NCBI GenBank assembly: GCA_037951105.1
Contig: JBAMJV010003971.1
Coordinates: forward strand, 1-64,000
DNA from: Echinarachnius parma
Taxonomy: Eukaryota; Echinodermata; Echinoidea; Clypeasteroida; Echinarachniidae
Length of the DNA: 64,000 nt
Reading direction: 5' to 3'
This document shows positions 42,170 to 54,100 of the stretch, piece after piece (the stretch's first letter is position 1; each line of letters opens with the position of its first letter). The position numbers were made by a program, and so were the translations under genes. Below the pieces are notes generated by a model. The model made no database searches, was not told the origin of the DNA, and saw only the letters and a list, made by a program, of their open reading frames with translations.

Positions 42170-45100
42170 TATAATTATCAGCAGAAAAATTATAAATCTG
42201 GACACTTCAATCATACATATCTTTATAACAAGAGATAAATTTGGAAAACCGAAAACTGCTCCGTGCTTCTATTGGTGATACAAATACAACGTAGCTTGAG
42301 GATTTTGACAGTGTTTCTGGATCCCTTTAAGTACAAAATACTTTCGTGAGATTTAAGAATTTGATATCTCCCTTATTGATTATTTTTTACAAGTATACTT
42401 TTTCATATAATTTTGGTTACCTACAGTAAAATTACAAATTAAAATGATAATAGATTGATAAACAAAGAGTGAGTATAATACCCCAGCATCTGTTGGTCAA
42501 TTTGCTCGGTCAATTATATATCGATCTTGGTATTAGTTTAACGGCAAATCTGTTAATCAAATCCTCTAATTTTCTTACGCTACACATCTGTCATGTCTGC
42601 TAAATGGCCTGTAGGATCTAGGGGTATAATAACTGTCCAAATATTTTTATATTTAAGGGGTCCAGAAGTCCAGATGTGAGCAAATATATTTATTTTGCGT
42701 GCGATATCTTTGTTTTGGCATTTTACACGTTTCCGTTAGTCGTGTCCGTAGAGAATAACCAATAGGCCTTCTGTTGGGAATTTTAAACGAATTATTTCGA
42801 TTTTTACAAGGACTATTGATTCTTATTTCTGCGAAAAGTCTACAAGTAAATACATTGTAATATCTACGACGTTGAAGAACTCAGTTTCAAACGTCAGCGG
42901 ATTTTCATACGTTCTCCTATTCTGTTAAACATAATGCGTAATGATGATTTAGGACGGTGTTGACTTGTCTGCATGTACGAATGTAATCGTCAACTTTATA
43001 TTCAACTTGTTAATTGATTCCTATATTTATCACTGGGAATAACATCCGCTATTAAAAGTCACATAACATGTAATTGAATAACTTAATAGTCGACTACCTT
43101 GTCAAGTCCATAAGTAATAATATGCACGAACGTATAGTGGTATATTATGTTGATGCCCCACATGACAAACTGAATGTGTATTATAACAGTGCTTATATCG
43201 TAGTCGTCTTGGCACGGTGACAGTACGTTTTACTACCATTGGCGAGGCTATGGGAGGGGTCATGGGGTTATGAGCTCCAAATTTAAAAAGGCGAAATTGA
43301 ATATTTCGGTTTTTACAAGGACTATTGATTCTTATTTCTGCGAAAAGTCAACAAGTTAAGAATAGGCCTAGATGACCCTGCACGTAGCATTACTATTATT
43401 GCTAATACAATTACCCGTGTAGTTCAGCATGTCTAGTTCGCCTTCACGGTCAAGTCCAAGAAATGCGGGCAGAAAGTCGTAAAATATTATTTTCTGCAGA
43501 AAGAGGGAACGAAATTGGATTTACATAATGAACTTAATCAATACATTTCTCATTCGTACATTATATACCACCTTATTTGTGGGTTCTTTTTTGTTTGTTG
43601 TCTTTTTGGGATTTATACCCAACATCATACGCAAACATGCATGTCATGTATATGCAGATAGTATAATGTAGTTTGATTGACTTTAAAAAGCATACATTAT
43701 ATAAATGGGTCAAAGATGACTATGTAACTTCGCAAGCATAGACAATTGAACTGTATTATTTTGCCCATCAAACGTATGTTGTTTTTTTGTTTTTTTTGCA
43801 CATGACAACAACATAACGAATGACCGGTTATAAGCGGATACTCATGTTGCTCTGGTTCCAGCGATTCTAGCGATCATTAAATCATCTCTTTATCAATTCA
43901 TCCATTCACCTACCGATTCAACCACACATCCTCCATCCATCCATCGATCGGTCGATGAATCATCCATCAACCCATACATCTATCATCTAGCCAGTCAGCA
44001 AGCCATCATCCAGACATACTATACGTCCGTCCATGTTCATCCACCAATTCATCCCTCCATCAATTCATCTTTCTAACCATTAATCCACATATTCTTTCCA
44101 CATCCATATAGCCATATCATCCATCCAGCCATCTATCCATCCAATAGTGTATCCCTCCGTATATTCAGTGCTCCATCAACCAATCTATTCATTCACTCTT
44201 CCATCCATCTATCTATCCATGCATCCATACCATCCACACACTCATTCATCCATCAACCCACCATTCATCCGTCCTTCCATCTATCTCTCCATCAATATCA
44301 TCCATCAGTCCATAAATCCATTTGCCCATCCATCCATCCATCAATCCATCCATCCATCCATCCATCCATCCATCCAACCAACCAACCAACCAACCATCCA
44401 TCCATTCATCCATCCATCCATCCATCCATCCATCCATCCATCCATCCATCCATCCATCCATCCATCCATCCACCAATCCATCCATCCATCCATCCATCCA
44501 TCCATCCATCCATCCATCCATCCATCCATCCATCCATCCATCCATCCATCCATCCATCCATCCATCCATCCATCCATCCATCCATCCATCCATCCACCCC
44601 TCAATCACATCCATCCATCCATCCTCCACCCATCCTCCATCCATCCATCCATCCATCCATCCATCCACCCCTCAATCACATCCATCCATCCATCCATCCT
44701 CCACCCATCCTCCATCCATCCTCCATCCATCCTTCACCTGGTAAGTCGCCGTGACCCACTTCCTCGCCTCCAAGTAGATGTTGTGCTCTGTTGAGTTGCC
44801 CGAGTCACAGGCGGCCGAGATGCGATCCGCCCACAGGTTGTGCCAGCGGAGGAAGAGGATGCCGAGGGACAAAATGGGTGGATTTTCGTTGCTATGGGGG
44901 TTGCCAAGCACTGTTGGTGAAAACATCATCGTTTATTGAAGAATATTTAATGTCGTATATCTACATTTCGGGTTTTCGCTGTGGCACTACAAACGGTGCG
45001 CAGTTGCCATTGCGGGCCTGATAAAACCATTCGTTATTTGAATAAGCAGAATAAGAGGCATAATTGGTGAAAATTTGATCAAAATCAGACAAGAAACACG

Positions 45101-48100
45101 GGAGTTATACCTGTTTGAACATCATGTAGTAATGAGCGATCGTTTCAAAATTGCCGCCATATGCAACATCAGTGACGAGCAACTCGCCATGGCTTTAGTA
45201 CATGAAAATACACTTATTTCTCATTTTCGCTGCTAAAAATTAAATTTTCTCTGCTTGTTTTTACGAATTCATAGAAGAATATCGATGGGCCAACCTCTTT
45301 GGAATTTGTAAGCTCATAATTTTGCTTTGTTATTAAGAAAATTAAAAAATTTTAAAATTTCCATGTAGAAGTCAAAATGGCTGCAGCTCGCAAGTGACGT
45401 CACGATCGATAGCAATTGCGAACGATACTAAAAATCGGAGCAAAGTTCATCCTGTCATAACTTTTTTTTTGCTCTACCGTTTTGGCTCAGATTTTCGATC
45501 ATGATTCTTCATATTCACTTCATTTTATAGCAAACATCACATTTCTGGGGTGGAATTCCTCTTTAAAGGGGTAGTTCAGTTTTGGTATAGAGGGCGCTGC
45601 ACGAATTTTTTTTTGTAGAGAAAATTTGAAGGAACATACAATTTTAATGGCAGAATAAACTTTATTTGATCAAAATCGGTTCAGGAACGGCTGAAAGATC
45701 AATAAATATAAAGAGGTTTTAAAATAGTTGTTGATGATCTCTCTATTAAATCATTATTTCAACTATAAACATCAAAATATGCATAATTTTGTATGAAAAA
45801 TGGTTGAAACCAATGCTTTTTTAGAGAGCGCCCTCTTGTGTTGTAATGGCTCTTTTTTTTAATGATAACAGGCTTTTTACTTTAATAGTCGCTTGTAATT
45901 TTCTATACCTTTCGGGCATGGTGGAGTTATAACTATTACTGTGTAGTGTTATTGTGCAGGTTTTGGTTACTAAAGCTCAGCCTTACCAAAACTGTACTAC
46001 CCCTTTAACATTCTATCATGGTCTTCATTTATGTATTTGTATAGGAAATCTTACATAATTATTGTAAATTGTGTCATATTATACCTGATATTACTGAAAT
46101 TAAAACAATGAGAAGCGGTGTTCACAATTTGCAACTTCATTATATTAGCTAAATTATAATTATATATGCACCGATTCATCTTTTCATTCTTGTTATCATT
46201 AATCATCAACAACAGATATAACAAACTTTATAACTTACGTTAAACAGTGCACAGTAACGATAAGAAGAGAACAAGAACAATCAAAGTTGAATACGTGTTG
46301 TCATTTGATTCATTAATATGCATAACATCGTATACTTACGGAATAGCCTCTCCGCATTATAGATGTTATGCTCCTTGGCCGGGGTAGGGTTAGTGATCGG
46401 CAGACCCATAAGATTCCTAACGGGCAACTCCGCTTCGACGCCGTCACTGCCGTTGGCGCTGGCGTCGTTAGAAACGACGCTCTTGAGCCGTCCGCCGTTG
46501 AAGCTTCGCAACTGATTCTCCCACACCTGATTCGGTCCGTAGATCGCGGATCCGTCCAGCCACGGGGAAAAGGCGTTCATCTGTAATACAAAATAAGATA
46601 TAAATAGATGAATAAATAAATTAGTACATTTATGTGTTCTCTTTGTACAGTTGGTGACTGCCCGATATCTGGGTCACACCCTTCCCGTTTAAAGGGCATG
46701 ATGGATGACATTTTGTATACCTGCATCACAGCTCATATTTTTGGTGTGGAATGCCTGTCCCTCACTCCGCTCCTGCCCCTATCCTACCAAACCCTATCTT
46801 CATCAAACAAATATTATGTCCCCAATATATTCTCTTGGTACGGTTGATGACTGCCCGGTGTCAGGGTCATAGTCGCCCCCTTGTCTATCAGCTCCTCTGG
46901 AATGTGATCCCTGCCCCTCATCCACCCCCATTCCCTACCGAACACTATTTTCTCAACTAACAACTGATATGTCCCCCCACATGTTCTCTTGGTACGATTG
47001 ATGACTGCCCCGTACCCCCCCCCCCCCCCCCCTTCTTAATCTCATGTCATCCCTTCTGGTATGGGAACCCTTCCCCTCACCCTGTCCTTCTCCCTTCCGA
47101 ATCATATCTTCCCAGGTAACTGTTTTGTCTCCCACCTGTTCTCTCCGTACGGTTGATGACTACCCGGTGTCAGGGCCATACCCTCCCTGTCTGACATGTC
47201 TGAAGGGCATGATGGATGCCCCTCTGTAATAATGTATTACCTTCTTTAGTATTATTTTAGGAGATCCCTGCCCCTCACCGCTCCCTTTTACCCTCCTATC
47301 TCCCCTCTTCTCAGATGGATGCTGCTATGGTTATGTTTAAAGCACGCCTGTTATCTTGGTTACCTGCCCGGTTACAGGGTCGTTTGGTCAAAGCCACCCA
47401 GTCTAAATGGCAATATGAATTTCCCTCCGTTCATGTTTCTCAGCTTCAGGGATACCTGCACCTCATCCCGCCCCTGCCCTTAACCCTTCCCATGCCCATA
47501 CCAAACCCTATCTGTTCCAAGTAACTGTTAAATCCCCCACCTGTTCTCTTAGAATGGTCGATGACTGGCCGGTGTCAGAGTCATAGACGCCCCGTCTGAA
47601 GGGGATGATTGATTCCCCTCCGTACTTGTCTCTCACCTTCTTTACTATCAAAATGCACTCCTATCTTAATACCCGTGCATCTGTTTTAAAACATCTCCAC
47701 CAACAGATCCATTATCACTGTTAACCAACCTGTTCTCTTGGTACGGTTGACGACTGGCCGGTGTCAGGGTCATAAACGCCCCGTCTGAAGGGCATAATGG
47801 ATGCCCCTCCGTACTTGTCCGTCAGGTTATCCGGGATGGGGATGTTCATCCACTCCAACGGGCACCCCGTCTGCCCCGCATCGACCACCTCTTGCCACAC
47901 GTACTTGGCTGAATTGATGGAGTAATTATGTGAGAAAATCATTACAACTTGTTTTAAACGTATACAACTGAAAGTAAAATTGTCGGTATTCTCTACCGAG
48001 ACGTGCCCATGCGCGGCATAACAAAAAGGAAAGTTTGTTCCATGCAATCGTATATAGATAGTATAGGGTTATTTGGCTGTTTTGTTGTTTCATGCTGTGG

Positions 48101-51100
48101 GAACGCCTTGGTCATGTTGGTAGAGAATGCAAAACTTTCAACAGCGATAATACATGGTAACCATGGTAACGTTGCATACAGCCAATGAAGGAATCATGCC
48201 AAGCTATGTTTATCTATGTTAAAATGATCTTGAAACTTTAAGATTAAAGCTTAAAGCTCTTTGCGGAGGTCGTAATACATGTATACACTTTACAACTTAT
48301 GCTGATATGATTCGTGTAAAGACAGCAGATATTTTATTAAGATAATTAATCATAATTTAATTACACATCATAATTGAATACTTCAATCAGAAAATCATGA
48401 ATTGCGAATGTTACATCAAGTACAACTCACGACTTTAACAAAAAAAGTATAATTTCATCACACATCATAATTTAATTTGCAGTCATAATTCGAACAAAAT
48501 AATTACCAAAGAAGGCGAGTAGGGCTGATTTGGATTTGTAAGACGGTTTCCCCGACTCCCCCGCCATCAGTCGCTCGCTGATATCGAGCGGGTTGGGCCG
48601 ATCCTCACCCGCCGGGCTGTAGGCACCGTCCGCATAAGCAGCGGGAAGACGCCGAAGTAGCCGAGAATCTACAGAGAAACGGAGACAATATTCGATCAGT
48701 TAATTTGACTTTGACAATAAATGTAAAATATGGTAAAAGTAAGTTACGTGTTTTATCATCTGTTTACATATCGTAGCCAATTTATATCTGCCCGATTGAA
48801 ATAAAATGACAAATCAATTAAACTTTTTGGAATTATAGGCCTATTCATTTCCAGAGAAATTTCGATCACTTGATTTAACTTTGACAGTTTAATGCCAAAT
48901 AATTTCCATTTCAATCATTGTAATATTTTGAGCAGTATTCGGTGTTTAAATTGGCAGGAAAATCAAGTTGCTCTAATGTGTGTAAGGTCGGTCGTTTTGG
49001 CCAAGGGGTAGAGTGTCCGGCCTAAAATGACCGACCGTGGCCCATATTCATTAGTTCCATTCTAAGTATATTTTAGATGACAGTGCTATAAGTATGCAAC
49101 GTGATATTCTCTTAGTCGCCAATTATAGGGGTACTACTTATTAAAGGGATCTAGTAACTTTGTTGACATGTGCACAAAGTGATGAAGGGTTGATGCAATG
49201 TATATTGTTGTTATCTCATATGTCCACAGGGGATTGTGTACAAATTTCAAGTCAAATGGACATTGCATGGCCAAGTAATGAGCGAAAATGCAAAGTGATA
49301 TTCACTGACTCACTGCACTCAATTTGTACATGGTAAGAAAAACTCCGGGGGAGTTTTTCTTATCTGAATACTTCAATCGTACATATCTTTGTAACGAAAG
49401 TGAAATTTGAAAAACCGAAACCGGTCCCATGATTTTATTGTTAATACGAATACAACAAGTTATGATGGAACCGCTAGAATTAAAATTTTAACTTAGGTTT
49501 GACTGTATAAAGCTGTATTGCGTTTTTTTAATAATATGTGCCCAGGAGACTAAGGTTCAAGCCTCAGCTGGGTCATACCAAAGAATGTTAATTCATTTAC
49601 ATTCAAGATACATAGATATAGTTGGAACATTTAAAATAACAAATTATAATACATTCGAAACATCCCGTTTGTTATCATTTCAGTTCCTATTTTAACCCAT
49701 TGCATACGGGAACCTGGTGGGCCCTGTATTAACTCTACAAGGACTGCACAATCGAGTATTATAGGGGACAGGTTAATGGATAATCTTAATCAAACATCTG
49801 GCAAAGGTGTAAAATGCTAAAATATTATAATAAAATTAGATGACGAGACAATAACGATGAATTGTTAAAGGGACTGTCCGCCTTTTGCAAGCCAAATTTC
49901 AAAAGTTGCGAGGATATTGTATTATATGAAAGAACATGTCATTTAAAAGCATGCCTGAAAAAATAGAGCTTGAAATCTCTTTTTCGTGGAGTTACAGACC
50001 TCAAAATAATAAAAACGACACAGCGCGTTTAATTGTGCATTGTACGAGTATTCACCCGGTGCGAAATTTCGTTCACGGCGCATTCCACGGAGTACCACGT
50101 TGCTGTGCGTGACCACTACGTGACCCGCGCACAGATTGTGATCGAACAACGGCATAAGCGAATACAAAAATAGCGAATACAAAATAACCAAAACTCGCTA
50201 AAACTGACTACATGTAATTGTATATTCTTCATTTTTGAGACCTTTTCCGTGACATACCTTTACAAATGTAGGCTTCACAATACCTTTACAAGAATAAGTA
50301 CAATATTGTTGTAATATTATGCTTAATCAGTTAAACTCCTTTATTGACCGTTATATAGTTTGGTGGAGGGGCGCATTCGTTTTTCATTCGTAAAATCCAA
50401 ATTACAGGGCTGTTCGATCTGAATGTTTGTGTGTGTATTACATTCATCCTCATCCGTCTACTGGAAATTGTTCAGACGATCTTACACAGTCCCTTCACAG
50501 TAATGGCCAAAGGGTGACATGTATTTCATCACGTGTATATCACTCTTTGGAGAATGCATTTTGAACTTTTGAACGAGTGGGTATACAATACATGTAACAA
50601 AAAAATACATAAATGTTTGTATTGGAAAGAAAATAACTGATATACAGAATATTACGGAAGCGTTAAAGTGCCATTCGACTTGGAGACTTGGCGAGATAAT
50701 TATCTTGTCAAGTCAACATAATAGCTCTATCATGTCGACTTAATAGCTCTATCATGTCGACTTATCAACATTAGAAGTCGACATGGCGACTAATGTATCT
50801 CGCCAAGTCGACATAGGAAAAGTTACATGTCATCATGGCGACATGAGTTATATTGCCAAGTCGACATGTAAAAAAGTTACATGTCGCCATGGTTAGATAA
50901 GGTATCTCGTCAAGTCGACATGTAAAAAGTTACATGTCGTCATGGTTGGATAAGGTATCTCGCCAACTCGACATAGGAAAAGTTACATATCATCATGCTG
51001 ACATAAGTTATCTTGCCAAGTCGACATGTAAAAAAGTTACATGTCGCCATGGTTAGATAAGGTATCTCGTCAAGTCGACATGTAAAAAGTAACATGTCGT

Positions 51101-54100
51101 CATGGTTAGATAAGGTATCTCGCCAACTCGACATAGGAAAAGTTACATATCATCATGCTGACATAAGTTATCTTGCCAAGTCGACATGTAAAAAGTTACA
51201 TGTCGTCATGGTGACATAATTTATCTTGCCAAGTCGACATGTAAAAAATTACATGCCGTCATGGTAACATAATTCATCTTGCCAAGTAGACATATAAAAA
51301 GTACATGTCATCATGGTGATGATAAGGTATCTCAACAAGTCGATTTAATAAAAAAAAATATGTCATCATGGCGAGATACAACATATTTCCAAGTCGACTT
51401 CCTTAAAATCATAAGTCAACATGGAGAGATATTTTATCTTGCCAAGTCGACTTAGATATAAATAAAGCCTGTTTTTTTTCTTCTCCCCGACCACGTGGCC
51501 CCGACGTGGCCGATCTCTGGAAGCAGGCAAACAGGGACATGTTTAGCATGTTAGTTTATAACTTAAATTTGTACGACGACATTTTTACATAACTTTTTAC
51601 ATGTCGACTTGGCAAGATACCTTATGACGCCATGACGACATGTAACTTTTTAGATGTCAGTTTGGAAAGATAACTTATGTCACCATGATGCCATGTAAAT
51701 TGTTAGATTTCGACTTGGCAAGATACCTTATGTCGCCATGAGGACATGTTACTTTTTAGATGTATACTTGGCAAGATACATTATGTCACCATGACGACAT
51801 GTAATTTTTTACATGTCGACTTGGCAAGATAAATAATGTCAACATGACGACATGTAACCTTTTTACATGTCGACTAGGCAAGATACCTTATGTCACCATG
51901 ATGACATGTAACTTTTCCTATGTCGATTTGGCAAGATACCTCATCTAACCATGACGACATGTAACTTTTTTACATGTCGACTTGGCAAGATACCTTATGT
52001 CACCATGACGACATGTAACTTTTCCTATGTCAACTTGACGAGATACCTTATCTAACCATGACGACATGTAACTTTTTACATGTCGAATTGGCAAGATAAG
52101 TTATGTCACCATGATGACATGTAACTTTTCCTATATCGACTTGGCGAGAAACCTTATCTAACCAAGATGACATGTAACTTTTTACATGTCGACTTGGCAA
52201 GATACATTAGTCGCCATGTCGACTTCTAATGTTGATAAGTCGACATGATAGAGCTATTATGTTGACTTGACAAGATAATTATCTCGCCAAGTCTCCAAGT
52301 CGAATGGCACTTTAACGCTTCCGTAGAATATAGCAATAAATATTATTTGAGTAAATTTATTTGTTTCTCTTTGACAAGGGCAATCGGTGGATAGGTGGGT
52401 GAAAATCAAAGGTAATTGGTAACAGTGTCGGAGGACAAAGTCCAATAGTTTTCTTTTCGGAGGTCAAATATCAGTACTTGTATACGTTTATGTGAACTAT
52501 GTCTAAATGTCTATAATAAATACATACGTATGAGCGGAAATGTAGAGGTATCAAATATACAATATTGTGTATGAACTATGAAAGCGTTGCATGCAATGCT
52601 TTTTCGACTCAAGTGTTATTTTATCTCTATTTGCTTCAGTTTTCAATATCGCTCATACTTTCGCGCCAAGACTAACCACTTTGGCCATAAACTTTTCACA
52701 GACTATTTTGCAGGCATAGGCAATCAAACCGACCCAATTCAACTAACTGGGCATGGTGGCTTAACCGTTAGAGTGTCAGCCTCATACACGGGAGGTTCCG
52801 GGTTCAAACCCTTCCTGGATCATACCAAAGACTTTAGTAATTGTACCTTCTGCCTTCTAACAAGGCGCAGTACATTTATAAAAATGAAGAAGGGGAAGTT
52901 TAACAAGCGGTGTTACTAGAGGACTATAATAGCCCCATCGTGTAGCTTTCGCTACTTAGACGTAGTAGACGTGTGTCCAACATTATCGGAGAAAGGCGCC
53001 ATTTTATTTGCCAATTGGGCACGGGAAGGACTTGAATTTTAAAATTCAACTAATGTATTCGATTGTATTTTTGTTGACGGCGTAAGTTAAGCACTGAATA
53101 CTAGGCGCTGGTCGAGCTTACTGTCAACAACAAAATCACATGCGGACTCAGATGAGATTCGAACCCACGACATACTGATTACTAGACAGGCGTCATAACC
53201 ACTAGACCACCAAGATGGCCCGATGGTTAGGGCTTTGATACCGTATAATGTTCTTGATAACCCAATATAGAAGCGGGCACTACTTTGATATAAATTATTA
53301 TTACCTTGAAATTGTGAGAACAAAAAGCAAAAAGTTAGTTTCTGTATAATATTACATGTTTTAAATGGTTCAAAATAAGTTACTTACTATATCTTCCTAG
53401 AATCGGGTCACCCCTGTTGTTGTACCATCCTCCAATCTCGTGGTATTCCGTCGCGTTGCTCCCTGGACATTTGCCCTCCATTACTGTATAACAGTTTAGG
53501 AAAATACAAACGGAAATATTTTACAGCCACACTCAACAAACAAGAATATTTATTTATCCACGCCACAACCTTATTTTGTTAACTCACCCACTCTCCACCA
53601 CCACCCCTCTCCGTTTGTCTAATTTGTTTTCATAATTATTTATCTTTAACTTTTGTTAATGAATTATCTTTGAGTTACGCTGCGTAGGCTGATATGTTTA
53701 CTTACCTCGTATATACTTTTAAAATCATACAGTGTGCCGTTGTCGAATTATTGCGTTTACTTACAATTTTCCCTCATAAATGCGCAAATCGTTTTGGCAA
53801 ACCGTTTTGCACGTATTCATCGTGTGTATGTTAATCGTTTCGCACATACAAAGTGAAAGAAGAATCAAGAAATACATTTTCATACAATATTAATTCAGTA
53901 ATTACGCAATATCAACAGACCTAACTATTCTTTAGAAGTGGTCATTTTTACAGGATTGTCCCTTCATTAATATTTTAATCATTTCAATCTTCTTATATGA
54001 TGACACATTATTTTTACCCACGACATTACATATTCAAATTTACTATAAATTTCTGATTTATATCTAAGTATTGTCTTGTGAGAAACACCTTTCTATTAAA

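Noticed and set aside
44147-44794. Long frames on both strands reading Ser-Ile-His-Pro or Met-Asp-Gly-Trp repeats
   Set aside because: They are translations of a CCAT microsatellite in a DUOX intron.
50649-52330. CRISPR-like array of regular repeats
   Set aside because: Spacers are not unique, units are contiguous and mirrored, and the genome is animal; it is a foldback element.
53140-53222. Possible minus-strand tRNA
   Set aside because: Internal promoter boxes are good, but the ends do not form an acceptor stem; SINE head is more likely.
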